A DNA stretch of 64,000 nt from Glaciecola amylolytica (GTDB lineage Bacteria > Bacteroidota > Bacteroidia > Flavobacteriales_D > Crocinitomicaceae): the NCBI GenBank assembly GCA_003856375.1, contig CP034120.1:2958501-3022500 (forward strand). Direction: 5' to 3'. A program made the translations under genes and the position numbers. This document shows, one piece after another, positions 41,980 to 50,671 of this stretch; position 1 is the first letter of the stretch; the number at the start of each line of letters is the position of its first letter. The notes below the pieces were generated by a model that saw only the letters and a program-made list of their open reading frames with translations, was not told the DNA's origin and ran no database searches.

Positions 41980-42599
41980 TTGATGGGGCATTTTGTTTGT
42001 TTCATGACTTCGGCAAGTTGTTTCTCTTCCGCATTTCCGGTTGATAAATCGTCCAAAATCCGCTGAAAATCCACTTCATTTCTATTTTGGGAGAGCTTGA
42101 ACGCGGCTTCTACCTGATTCAGTTCCATGCGGTATCCGACGATTTCTTTCATATAAGATTCAATCAGATTTACCGGCCATTGATTGATGTGCAATTTATT
42201 TTCCCGTTTTGTTTCAAAAGTATCAACCAATTGAACGAGGTGATTTCTTAATCCGGAAGAATCCAGAGTTTCCAGTTTCCCGGAAACGTGAACCGCCTGA
42301 TAATTGTAGGTCGGAACGTTTGTGTGTGTGTAAACCGATGAAGAAATATAACCGTGAGCTCCCTGAACGATCAACGTTCCCTGATTCAGCGCTTGAATCG
42401 CAGCGACGATTTCATTTTCAGAAGCAACGTGAAATTCGAGGTAATTTTTCTCCGGACCGAAATGGCAGGTAAACGGAATATGAACCAGGACAGGAAATCC
42501 CTCAGTTCCATTCACTGCTAAAGTTCCAAAAGGATGCTGCTGCAAAAATTCCAGAATCAGCTTTTGGTCTGTAAACTCAAACTCGGTCGGAATATACAT
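41976..42599 (-). CDS. PaiB-like FMN-binding split-barrel protein
   Basis: 207 residues from MYIPTEFEF; a start nine codons upstream is rejected because the -7 element TATATTTG lies there. It matches the FMN_bind_2/PaiB family (LEFLQQHPFGTLAVNG, VQGAHGYISSSVYTHTNVPTYNYQAVHVSGKLE in pieces). PaiB was described as a negative regulator in Bacillus, but the fold is the flavin reductase-like split barrel shared with haem-degrading HugZ/HutZ proteins. Leading an iron/haem importer operon, a role in handling the imported iron compound is plausible, but this is inference. Confidence 0.82.
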   Translation of the reverse strand: MYIPTEFEFTDQKLILEFLQQHPFGTLAVNGTEGFPVLVHIPFTCHFGPEKNYLEFHVASENEIVAAIQALNQGTLIVQGAHGYISSSVYTHTNVPTYNYQAVHVSGKLETLDSSGLRNHLVQLVDTFETKRENKLHINQWPVNLIESYMKEIVGYRMELNQVEAAFKLSQNRNEVDFQRILDDLSTGNAEEKQLAEVMKQTKCPIK

Positions 42600-42603
42600 A
42601 AAG

Positions 42604-42611
42604 CAAATATA
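42604..42611 (-). promoter_or_regulatory. -7 element abutting the PaiB-like start codon
   Basis: Minus strand TATATTTG, then CTTT, then ATG: the same four-base gap as at the MFS and murB genes. It is the promoter of the iron-importer operon and decides the start of its first gene. Confidence 0.55.
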
Positions 42612-42656
42612 CACTTTCGGAATCAACTGCTCAGCGGGTTAATGAGATAATTGGAT

Positions 42657-42664
42657 TAACTTTG
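42657..42664 (+). promoter_or_regulatory. -7 promoter element of the DEAD-box helicase gene
   Basis: TAACTTTG, exact TAnnTTTG, 14 bases before the ATG at 42679. Confidence 0.45.
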
Positions 42665-42678
42665 TAAAAAACTGTCCG

Positions 42679-43902
42679 ATGCGATTTTCAGATTATCCCA
42701 TTTCCCAAGAAATCAAAGACCAATTAGAAGTCCTTGGTTATAAAAAACCAACCGACATTCAATTCAAAGCGATTTCACCGATTCTGAATGGAGAAGATGT
42801 ATTCGGAATTGCACAGACAGGAACAGGAAAAACAGCTGCTTTCGCCATTCCGATCATTCATAAACTGAGCTCTTCGAAAGCAAGGTCGAAAAGCCCGAGA
42901 TGTATTGTCATGGCTCCGACCCGCGAATTGGCGGAACAGATCAAACAAGCCTTTGAAAGCATCGGTAAAGGTTCAAATATCCGTATCACCGCGATTTTAG
43001 GTGGAATGGAACAGGATAAACAGATCCAGGAATTGAAGCGTGGAACGGATGTGGTGGTCGCAACTCCGGGACGGGTTTTCGATTTGCGTTCACAAGGCCA
43101 TCTTTCATTGGATTCCATTCAGTTTCTGGTATTAGATGAAGCGGACAGAATGCTGGATCTTGGTTTTGCGCATGACATGAAGGCGATTCATAAGCTTTCA
43201 CCGCAAAAGAACCGGCAAACCTTGTTTTTCTCCGCAACAATCGACAAAAAGATCAAAGCTCTTGCCTATGATTTGGTAAGAGACGCGATCCGGATTCAGA
43301 TTTCTCCGAAAGATCCTGTAGCCAAAAATATCGAACACGGATATATCAAAGTTGAAATGGATGATAAGCGTTTCTTCCTGGAAAACATTGTAAAAGAATA
43401 CGAAGACTTCAAATACGTGGTGTTTGTTCGTACAAAAGTTCGCTGCGAACGCGTGGTAGCCGCAATGGAACGTGTAGGAATTCATTCGGAAGCACTGCAC
43501 GGAGGAGTTGAACAGAAAGAACGTTTCAAGGTGTTGGATCGCTTCAGATCCGGAGAAAACAAAATTCTGATCACCACAGACGTTGCAGCCCGCGGAATCG
43601 ATATTCAGGGAGTTGATTACGTGATCAATTACGATTTACCGGATCAGCCGGAACAATATGTTCACAGAATTGGTAGAACAGGACGCGGAGACAAAAAAGG
43701 TCAGGCGCTTTCTTTCTGCAGCAAGGAAGAAGAACAAATCCTGGAAGAAATCGAATTGTATTTGGGCTACGACATCGAAGAAATTGAAATCAGCAAAGGA
43801 GACTACTCCACTATTTTGAGAGATTCGGAAGATATTACGTACAATTGGCAAAAGCTGTTGGATCAAGCCAATGAGGAAGACGGAACGAGCGACAAGTGGT
43901 AA
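42679..43902 (+). CDS. DEAD-box ATP-dependent RNA helicase (RhlE-like)
   Basis: 407 residues with all DEAD-box motifs: Q motif (KPTDIQFKAISPIL), motif I AQTGTGKT, Ia APTRELAEQ, GG, TPGR, DEAD (VLDEADRMLDLG), SAT, and the second RecA domain with RGIDIQGVDYVINYDLP and HRIGRTGRGDKKG. It remodels RNA, probably in ribosome assembly or mRNA decay. It lacks the long basic tail of many RhlE proteins, ending in an acidic stretch (EEDGTSDKW). Single gene, divergent from the iron-importer operon. Confidence 0.93.
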   Translation: MRFSDYPISQEIKDQLEVLGYKKPTDIQFKAISPILNGEDVFGIAQTGTGKTAAFAIPIIHKLSSSKARSKSPRCIVMAPTRELAEQIKQAFESIGKGSNIRITAILGGMEQDKQIQELKRGTDVVVATPGRVFDLRSQGHLSLDSIQFLVLDEADRMLDLGFAHDMKAIHKLSPQKNRQTLFFSATIDKKIKALAYDLVRDAIRIQISPKDPVAKNIEHGYIKVEMDDKRFFLENIVKEYEDFKYVVFVRTKVRCERVVAAMERVGIHSEALHGGVEQKERFKVLDRFRSGENKILITTDVAARGIDIQGVDYVINYDLPDQPEQYVHRIGRTGRGDKKGQALSFCSKEEEQILEEIELYLGYDIEEIEISKGDYSTILRDSEDITYNWQKLLDQANEEDGTSDKW

Positions 43903-43978
43903 TTAATTACAAATAACTAATTACGAATAGATTAGGTCATTTATTTAGAAGAAAATCATTCGTAATTCAAATAACCGC

Positions 43979-44392
43979 TTAATTGCACGAAACAATATCG
44001 TACTGAACATCAATCTGTGTTAATTGCTGGTCCATTTCGTTCCAGGAGAATAATTCGACATACAATCCGGTAACAGAATCAAAAACAGTAACCCGGCGAT
44101 CTTTCTGACGCTGCGTATCATACGCCTTTGCATCGAAAAGCTGTCTTTGAGAGCGAAGTACCATTTGGTTGTCTGCAAAACGATACGACTGCGCCATCAC
44201 GTAATTTAACTTGGATAACTTACGTAAATCCTTTTCCAGCTCGAGGCGCTGCTGTGGTGAAAAATTGGCTTGAATCAGGCGTTGGGTAACAGGTGCACAA
44301 TCAGAAAATTTCTGGATAATAGTAACGGTGTTAGTTTGAGAGAATCCTGCAAAGCTGATCCATAGAACAGCAAAAATGATGGTAGTTTTCAT
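43979..44392 (-). CDS. Small secreted protein of unknown function
   Basis: 137 residues from MKTTIIFAVLWISFAGFSQ, a signal peptide; an in-frame ATG 13 codons upstream would precede it and is rejected. The mature part has a helical, Gln/Arg/Leu-rich centre (NFSPQQRLELEKDLRKLSKLNYVMAQSY) and two cysteines. No family recognised. Between it and the helicase gene, ATTACGAAT (43921-43929) and ATTCGTAAT (43957-43965) could form a hairpin. Confidence 0.55.
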   Translation of the reverse strand: MKTTIIFAVLWISFAGFSQTNTVTIIQKFSDCAPVTQRLIQANFSPQQRLELEKDLRKLSKLNYVMAQSYRFADNQMVLRSQRQLFDAKAYDTQRQKDRRVTVFDSVTGLYVELFSWNEMDQQLTQIDVQYDIVSCN

Positions 44393-44628
44393 AGCAGTGT
44401 GTTTTAAGATGATCTCAATAATGGTTTTCATTATTAACTATCTAAAAGCTATGAAATATTGGAATAGCAGGCAAATTTGTGTGAATTCAAACAAATCCAC
44501 TCAACCAAACAAACCGCATATTTACTGATAATTACAATTTACATCCAAAAACAAGCAATTCATCCTAAAACAGATTTCATTCGTTAAGCACGCATAAATA
44601 TTCAATCAAAACTGCGTTTTAATCATTT

Positions 44629-45639
44629 TCACAAAATATTTACTTCCCGCTCCAATCTGACACCGAATTTCGAATAAATATCTTCAATGATCGCAGTGGA
44701 AAGATCATAGATTTCATTTCCTGTTGCCCCGCCGTAATTAACCAGAACCAAGGCTTGTTTTTCGTGAACCCCACAATTTCCAACACGCTTTCCTTTCCAG
44801 CCTGCTTTTTCAATCAGCCAGCCTGCAGCCAGTTTTTCTTCTCCCGATTCCTGCGGATAATGCGGCGCATCGGGATAATTCACGTGCAGCTGATCAAAAA
44901 CTGCCTTTGAAACAACCGGATTTTTGAAAAAGCTTCCTGCGTTTCCAAGAACCTTCGGATCGGGAAGTTTGCTTCTACGGATATTCATGACCGCCTGACT
45001 CACCACATCGACCGTAATGTTCTCTATTCCCATCACTTCAATTTCAGATTGAATTGCTCCGTAGGAAGTATTGATTTTCGGATGTTTCGTCAGCTGATAG
45101 GAAACGGAAACAATCACGTATTGATCTTTCAACGCTCGTTTGAAAACACTTTCGCGGTAACCGAACTGACATTGTTCCTTGTTGAACGTATGCAATTCCA
45201 GGGATTCGATGTGCAAAGCTTCCAGTGAAACAAAAGTATCTTTGATTTCTGCTCCGTAAGCTCCGATATTCTGCATCGGACTTGCTCCTACACTTCCCGG
45301 AATCAAACTCATGTTTTCAATTCCTCCAAAACCCTTTTCAACCGTATGACGAACAAAGGCATGCCACTCCACTCCGGAACCAACTTTCAAAACAACCTGT
45401 TCGTCCGTTTCACTGATCGTTTCAATTCCTTCGATTTCGTTCTTCAGAACAAAAAACGGAAGATCTTTCGTCAGCAAAATATTACTTCCTCCCCCCAATA
45501 TCAACAAAGGTATTTCCGGATCGCGATTACTCAACAATGCTTTCAGGGTTTCCAAAGATCCGAAGCGACCGAATGCTAAGGCTTTGACATCAATTCCGAA
45601 GGTATTGTAGGGTTTTAAAGAGATGTTTTGTTCGATCAT
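44629..45639 (-). CDS. murB: UDP-N-acetylenolpyruvoylglucosamine reductase
   Basis: 336-residue FAD enzyme that reduces UDP-GlcNAc-enolpyruvate to UDP-MurNAc in peptidoglycan synthesis. The FAD domain shows LLILGGGSNILLTKDLP and the catalytic domain SLIPGSVGASPMQNIGAYGAEIKD, the GYRESVFK motif and LGNAGSFFKNP, whose Ser donates the proton. The Tyr-loop layout matches the type I (E. coli-like) enzyme. Preceded by sppA on the same strand but separated by a terminator palindrome and its own -7 element. Confidence 0.95.
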   Translation of the reverse strand: MIEQNISLKPYNTFGIDVKALAFGRFGSLETLKALLSNRDPEIPLLILGGGSNILLTKDLPFFVLKNEIEGIETISETDEQVVLKVGSGVEWHAFVRHTVEKGFGGIENMSLIPGSVGASPMQNIGAYGAEIKDTFVSLEALHIESLELHTFNKEQCQFGYRESVFKRALKDQYVIVSVSYQLTKHPKINTSYGAIQSEIEVMGIENITVDVVSQAVMNIRRSKLPDPKVLGNAGSFFKNPVVSKAVFDQLHVNYPDAPHYPQESGEEKLAAGWLIEKAGWKGKRVGNCGVHEKQALVLVNYGGATGNEIYDLSTAIIEDIYSKFGVRLEREVNIL

Positions 45640-45643
45640 GGGG

Positions 45644-45651
45644 CAAAATTA
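45644..45651 (-). promoter_or_regulatory. -7 element abutting the murB start codon
   Basis: Minus strand TAATTTTG, then CCCC, then ATG; implies a leaderless or nearly leaderless transcript. Confidence 0.5.
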
Positions 45652-45661
45652 AGAATTATAA

Positions 45662-45697
45662 AAAAGTGGGGGCGAAAAATTTTTCGCCCCCACTTTT
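45662..45697. terminator. Perfect 36-bp palindrome, terminator after sppA
   Basis: Arms A4-GTGGGGGCG-A5 and its exact complement. Shares the GGGGCGAAAAATTTTTCGCC core with the 2671-2710 palindrome, so the two are members of one repeat type used as terminators. Confidence 0.75.
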
Positions 45698-45720
45698 CAA
45701 TTTTATCTGATCACGTATTC

Positions 45721-47499
45721 TTAATGTAAATCAATCTCAAACGGCATTCGCATTTGAATTCCGGTATACGAATCCAGCTTCATCAATCGTTTCGTCAAAT
45801 CATCAATTACTTTCGGAACTGCCTGTTGCTTCACTTTCAATGATTCCTGATCTTCCTCCGAAAGCTGCTCCAAAAATGCTTCGTACGGATTTTCTTTCAC
45901 ATTCGGATAGTATCTCACTTTTGCATCTTTCACTTTCGCTTCTTTAATCGCAAAAGCCAATGCATCATTCAATCCTCCCATTTTGTCAACCAAACCGATC
46001 TTAATTGCATCTGCTCCGGTCCAAACGCGGCCTCTCGCAATTTTCTGCACCTGATCCGTTGTCAATCCTCTTCCGTCAGCCACACGCTTTTTAAACTGCG
46101 CATAAATCTGATCAACTTCCGCTTGAATCAAAGCCAGTTCTTCCGGTGTCAGTTTTCTGTTTGTAGACAAAACGCTGTGTTTGTTTGTCTGAACACGGTC
46201 AAAAGTCAATCCGAGCTTGTTTTCCATAAATCCTCCTGTGTAAGGAATCACACCAAACACACCGATCGAACCTGTAATCGTTGTTGGTTCAGCAAAGATT
46301 GTTGAAGCAGGAGTAGCCACATAATAACCACCCGATGCAGCAACATCTCCCATTGAAACAATCACTTTCTTTTTCTTCGTTGTAAGCGAAACTTCTCTCC
46401 AGATTTCTTCAGATGCCAAAGCACTTCCTCCCGGACTGTTTACACGGAAAACAACCACTTTGATTTTATCGTCATTGCGAACTTCTCTGAAATACTTACA
46501 GATTTTATCAGAAGTCATTTCGTCTCCGTTCACCGTGATACCACCTTCACCGACAATCACTGCTACATTTGCTTCGGATGTTCCCAATTCAAAAGCCAGC
46601 TGCTTGTTCTTAAATGTCTTTTTAGCGTATTCTTCAAAAGACATGATGTTTTTCAAATCTTTCAATTTGGATTTCTTCAGGACAATTTCTTCTACTTCGT
46701 CGCGGTATTTTGCTGCATCAATCAGTTTAAACTTCACAGCATCATCGATACGCTGAATTTTTGCGTTTTCTGCGATATCATTCAGATCCGCTGCACTGAT
46801 CTTACGATCTGCTGAAATATGATTACGCACATCTTCCCAAATCGAAGCCATGTAACGTTCAGTCTGCAAACGGCTTGAATCACTCATGTCCGTTCTGAAA
46901 TACGGCTCCACCGCGCTCTTGAAATCATTGTTGGAACCACGGATCACCTGCATTTCGATTCCCAGCATATCAAAGGTATTTTTGAAGAACATCAATTCTC
47001 CTCCAAGACCAATAAATTCCATCGCTGAAGTAGAGAAACCATAGATTTCATCGGAAGCAGAGCTGATGTAATATTGCTTTTGCGTAATGACTTCACCATT
47101 GAGATAAGAAACCACAAACTTTCCGGATTTTTTGAAATCTTTCAATGCATTGCGGATTTCCATTGCTGTTCCGTAACCACACTGAACATTATCCAACTCG
47201 AGATAAATTCCTTTTACCATATCATCCTCTTTCGCTTTTTCCAATCCTGTCAGAATATCGGCCAAACCGATCTTCTTATCCATTGAAAAACTCGGCGCAT
47301 TCAATGTAGAAGAACTTCGCTCTCCTATTTCTCCGCTAAGCGTCATATGTAAAACACTCGAGTCCTTTGCTTCAGGCTCTGCGCCAATTAAAGAACCAAA
47401 AATAATCAACCAGAAAACCCACCCGAAAACGGACAAAATCATGGAAGCAACCAATGATGGCCAAAAGATGCGCCAAAAAGAAACTTTAACTGTAGACAT
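45721..47499 (-). CDS. sppA: Signal peptide peptidase SppA, 67K type
   Basis: 592 residues from MSTVKVSFWRIFWPSLV; an ATG nine codons upstream overlaps the -7 element TATATTTG at 47516-47523 and is rejected. An N-terminal membrane anchor is followed by two Clp-crotonase-like domains, as in the double-domain SppA of E. coli. The nucleophile Ser lies in VSMGDVAASGGYYVATPA; the general-base Lys should be in the N-terminal repeat (SYLNGEVITQKQYYISSASDE region). It degrades cleaved signal peptides in the membrane. Confidence 0.93.
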   Translation of the reverse strand: MSTVKVSFWRIFWPSLVASMILSVFGWVFWLIIFGSLIGAEPEAKDSSVLHMTLSGEIGERSSSTLNAPSFSMDKKIGLADILTGLEKAKEDDMVKGIYLELDNVQCGYGTAMEIRNALKDFKKSGKFVVSYLNGEVITQKQYYISSASDEIYGFSTSAMEFIGLGGELMFFKNTFDMLGIEMQVIRGSNNDFKSAVEPYFRTDMSDSSRLQTERYMASIWEDVRNHISADRKISAADLNDIAENAKIQRIDDAVKFKLIDAAKYRDEVEEIVLKKSKLKDLKNIMSFEEYAKKTFKNKQLAFELGTSEANVAVIVGEGGITVNGDEMTSDKICKYFREVRNDDKIKVVVFRVNSPGGSALASEEIWREVSLTTKKKKVIVSMGDVAASGGYYVATPASTIFAEPTTITGSIGVFGVIPYTGGFMENKLGLTFDRVQTNKHSVLSTNRKLTPEELALIQAEVDQIYAQFKKRVADGRGLTTDQVQKIARGRVWTGADAIKIGLVDKMGGLNDALAFAIKEAKVKDAKVRYYPNVKENPYEAFLEQLSEEDQESLKVKQQAVPKVIDDLTKRLMKLDSYTGIQMRMPFEIDLH

Positions 47500-47515
47500 A
47501 GATATAACTTTGAAA

Positions 47516-47523
47516 CAAATATA
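47516..47523 (-). promoter_or_regulatory. -7 promoter element of sppA
   Basis: Minus strand TATATTTG, 16 bases upstream of the chosen ATG. It lies where a longer reading of sppA would begin, so it fixes the start. Confidence 0.5.
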
Positions 47524-47600
47524 CATCCAAAAAAAAAGTGATTTCAGCTTTAATGATGTAAGTTATCTTTACTCCATCAAAAGGATAAAAATTGGTTTAA

Positions 47601-48137
47601 ATGGTAAATCGCAAAAAAAACGATTTTAAGGAGTTCATTTACATAGGTGTAGGAACGAATCTCGGCGACAAAATGGCAAACATCCAACACGCAATTAATG
47701 AATTGAATGCGAATCATATCCGGGTTTTGCGAACAGCTTCGATTTATGAGACGCCACCATGGGGTTTTGAAACGGAAGAATGGTTTCTGAACACCGTTTT
47801 CGAATGCACCACCGAACTGGATTCCCTGAATTGTTTAAAAACCCTTCAATTTGTGGAAAAAAAAATGGGACGTGAGAGAAGTTCACAGGAAAGATATGAA
47901 TCCCGAATCATTGATCTGGACATCTTGTTGTTCAAAGACTTGAAAATCAAGCACCCGGAATTGCAGATTCCACACCCTTATATCGCTGAAAGACAGTTTG
48001 TAACGACTCCAATGTTTGAACTTACGGGAAATTTTTTCTTTCACTCTCTCGGACACGATTTTGCGGAACTAAAAAACAAATTCGAAAAGTCAGAAAATCC
48101 ATTCGTCGTTCATAATCCGCCACTTGTCAATGAATAA
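47601..48137 (+). CDS. folK: 2-amino-4-hydroxy-6-hydroxymethyldihydropteridine pyrophosphokinase
   Basis: FolK transfers pyrophosphate from ATP to hydroxymethyldihydropterin in folate synthesis. The 178 residues show IGVGTNLGDKMANIQ at the start, YETPPWGF, the ATP-binding ERSSQERYESRIIDLDILLF and HPYIAERQFVTTPMFEL. Length slightly above the 160 of E. coli because of a C-terminal extension (FHSLGHDFAELKNKFEKSEN). It diverges from sppA. The other folate gene of the window is folC. Confidence 0.94.
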   Translation: MVNRKKNDFKEFIYIGVGTNLGDKMANIQHAINELNANHIRVLRTASIYETPPWGFETEEWFLNTVFECTTELDSLNCLKTLQFVEKKMGRERSSQERYESRIIDLDILLFKDLKIKHPELQIPHPYIAERQFVTTPMFELTGNFFFHSLGHDFAELKNKFEKSENPFVVHNPPLVNE

Positions 48138-48217
48138 ATACGGATTAATCTTCATAGGTTAAAAAAAATGATTATTATTGCAAGGAATTTTATTAAGGTA
48201 GTAACTAACAATTGAAT

Positions 48218-49918
48218 ATGAAAAAGCAAAGTATCAAAGGATTAGCTTTTATCGCTGTAACTGGTTCGCTTGTTTCAAGTTGTGATCTTTTAAAGGATCT
48301 GGATTACACAGTAACTCCAAGCCCTCTTGAGATGCACGCTGACAGTGTACGTGTAAAAGTTGACGTTAAATTCCCGGAGAAAGGAATCAAGAAGAAGGCA
48401 TACGCTGAAATCACTCCGAAATTAGCCGGAACAGCTTTAAAAACTGTAACAGTTCAGGGTGAAAAAGCAACAGCAAATGGTACAGTAATTCAGTACAAGC
48501 CAGGTGGAACAATGACATACACAGATGTTATTCCTTACAAGCCTGAGTTTGAAAACACTGAGTTAATCGTAACTGGAAAAGTATTCAAAGGTGGTAAAGA
48601 AAAAGTAGGTAAATTCGAGGATAAAGAAATCGCGAAGGGTACTATTATCACTCCATACTTGGTTAACAAGGACTTCAAGTGTATTTACGCTAAAGACGAG
48701 TTCAAGCGTGTAAACGAAAAATCAACTTATGCTCAATTTAACTACTTGAAAGCAAAGTATGATGTTCGTAAGACTGAATTCAAGGATACAGATATCGTAA
48801 ACTTGGGAACTTGGTTGACTGCTGCTCAATCAAATCCGAAAATCAATATCAAGTCTATCAATATTACAGGTTTTGCTTCTCCTGAAGGTGAGGTTGCGAA
48901 AAACGAGACTTTGTCTTCTGATCGTGCTAACTCAGGTAAAACAGCTACTATTGAAGTTGCTAAGAAAGCTAAAAACGATAAAGCATCAGGTGAGATTTAC
49001 AACCTGGCTGGTCGTGGTGAGGATTTCGACGGATTCAAAGTTCAGTTGGCTAAAAACACTTCAATCAAGCAAGAAGATAAAGATTTGATCTTACGTGTAC
49101 TTCAAATGTACGCTGATCCAAATCAACGTGAGACTGAAATGAGAAACTTAGGTAAATCATTTACAGAATTGGACAAAACTATCTTCCCATTGTTGCGTCG
49201 TGCTGAAATCAGTGTAGTTTATGACCTAACAGGATATTCTGATGAAGAATTGAAAGCGGTCTCTACATCTGATCCACAAAAATTGACTTTGGAAGAGTTG
49301 TTGTTTACAGCTACTTTGACAGACGATTTGAATGAGAAATTACGTTTGTACAAAGAAGCTGAGAAAAAAGATCCATCTGATTACCGTGCTGCAAACAACG
49401 TTGGTGTTGTATTGTACAACCAAGGTAAAGTAGCTGAAGCTAAATCTCAGTTCGAGAAAGCAAACGGATTGAAAGATAACGCAATCTCTAAAAACAACCT
49501 AGGTGCTGTTGCAGGAGTTAGCGGAGATCGCAAGAAAGCTGCTGACTTGTTCGGACAAGCTGGTGGTGCTGGAGAAGAAGTAAGCTACAACAAAGGAATT
49601 ATCGCTATCCAAAACGGAAAATACGCAGAGGCTGTTAGCGCATTCGGTGGAAAAGCTTCTTTCAACAAAGCATTAGCTCAATTGTTGAACGGAGATGCTG
49701 CAGGAGCTGTTAGCACTATCGATAATTCAAATGACAAAGAGTCTGGTCAAGGATATTACCTGAAAGCAATTGCTGCTGCTCGTCAAAGCAAATTGACTGA
49801 CTTGGTTAGCAACTTGAAAAACGCTATCGGTAAAGATGCTGCATGGAAAACTAAAGCTGCTAAAGACCGTGAGTTCTTGAAGTATGCTGAAGATGCTTCT
49901 ATGGCATTCATCAAGTAA
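48218..49918 (+). CDS. Lipoprotein with OmpA-like and TPR segments
   Basis: 566 residues from MKKQSIKGLAFIAVTG (the TTG two codons earlier is not needed). Lipobox GSLVSSC. The middle (INIKSINITGFASPEGEVAKNETLSSDRANSGKTATIEV in pieces) has the SPEG...LSxxRA pattern of OmpA-type peptidoglycan-binding domains. The C-terminal ~190 residues are TPR repeats (DYRAANNVGVVLYNQGKVAEAKSQFEKA, AISKNNLGAVAGVSGDRKKAADLFGQA). Codons such as GCT, CGT and GGT are more common than in neighbours, which suggests high expression. Likely an abundant outer-membrane lipoprotein that ties to the cell wall; exact role unknown. Confidence 0.75.
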   Translation: MKKQSIKGLAFIAVTGSLVSSCDLLKDLDYTVTPSPLEMHADSVRVKVDVKFPEKGIKKKAYAEITPKLAGTALKTVTVQGEKATANGTVIQYKPGGTMTYTDVIPYKPEFENTELIVTGKVFKGGKEKVGKFEDKEIAKGTIITPYLVNKDFKCIYAKDEFKRVNEKSTYAQFNYLKAKYDVRKTEFKDTDIVNLGTWLTAAQSNPKINIKSINITGFASPEGEVAKNETLSSDRANSGKTATIEVAKKAKNDKASGEIYNLAGRGEDFDGFKVQLAKNTSIKQEDKDLILRVLQMYADPNQRETEMRNLGKSFTELDKTIFPLLRRAEISVVYDLTGYSDEELKAVSTSDPQKLTLEELLFTATLTDDLNEKLRLYKEAEKKDPSDYRAANNVGVVLYNQGKVAEAKSQFEKANGLKDNAISKNNLGAVAGVSGDRKKAADLFGQAGGAGEEVSYNKGIIAIQNGKYAEAVSAFGGKASFNKALAQLLNGDAAGAVSTIDNSNDKESGQGYYLKAIAAARQSKLTDLVSNLKNAIGKDAAWKTKAAKDREFLKYAEDASMAFIK

Positions 49919-49938
49919 GAAAAAATTTCTTAATATAC

Positions 49939-49974
49939 AAACCCCGACTTCGTATAGCGAACGTCGGGGTTTTT
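49939..49974 (+). terminator. Terminator of the TPR/OmpA-like lipoprotein gene
   Basis: AAACCCCGACTTCG pairs with CGAACGTCGGGGTTT (one bulge) around TATAG and runs into T5. Confidence 0.85.
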
Positions 49975-50011
49975 GTTTATATTCGACTCTGACATATAAC
50001 ACTATTACGCC

Positions 50012-50671
50012 ATGAACTCAATCTTTTTACGTGCAAAACACTGGCAAATCTTTGTCTCGATGATGGCGATTCCATTTGTTGTCATGATCATTTTCAGTAT
50101 CATCATCGCAGTGATGCTGATTGGGAAGGATCCGCAAAAGCCCGAAGACATCATCTGGATTATCTACCTGATGCCATTCATTATGATTGCCTCCGGATTT
50201 GTTCAATTTGCATGGCTCTGGAATGTAGTAACGAAATTAGGCACATTAATCCCCAGTGATCTCGTGCAAATGCCTTCCGGAAGAATCAAGGCTTTTCTCA
50301 TTATTCCGATCATCTACCTTTGCATCATCCCTGTATTCGCCGCATCAATCATTGGTGATATCGCAAACATTGAACACAATCCGGGTGTCATCTTCAAATT
50401 CGCTTCTTTAGCATTTCTGTTCTTCTTTTTGCACCTGTTCTGTATGTTTTGTATGTTCCATACATTTTACTTTGTTGCAAAAACAATCAAGGCAGCCGAA
50501 CTTCAGCGCAATGTGACTTTCTCAGATTTCACGGGAGATTTTTTCTTTGTCTGGCTCTTCCCTGTAGGAGTTTGGTTTCTTCAACCAAGAATAAACCAAC
50601 TAATAGAAGCACAAAACAGAATGACCGGAATCAGTAGCGAAGATATTATTGACAAGTATTCCGGGCATTAA
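50012..50671 (+). CDS. Integral membrane protein of unknown function
   Basis: 219 residues with about four to five membrane spans: IFVSMMAIPFVVMIIFSIII, IIYLMPFIMIASGFVQFAWLW, IIPIIYLCIIPVFAASIIG, FASLAFLFFFLHLFCMFCMF and a last amphipathic FFFVWLFPVGVWFLQPRINQL. The WLFPVGVWFLQPRIN ending is seen in several uncharacterised Bacteroidota membrane proteins. Its stop overlaps the end of the convergent OmpA-family gene by four bases. Confidence 0.65.
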   Translation: MNSIFLRAKHWQIFVSMMAIPFVVMIIFSIIIAVMLIGKDPQKPEDIIWIIYLMPFIMIASGFVQFAWLWNVVTKLGTLIPSDLVQMPSGRIKAFLIIPIIYLCIIPVFAASIIGDIANIEHNPGVIFKFASLAFLFFFLHLFCMFCMFHTFYFVAKTIKAAELQRNVTFSDFTGDFFFVWLFPVGVWFLQPRINQLIEAQNRMTGISSEDIIDKYSGH

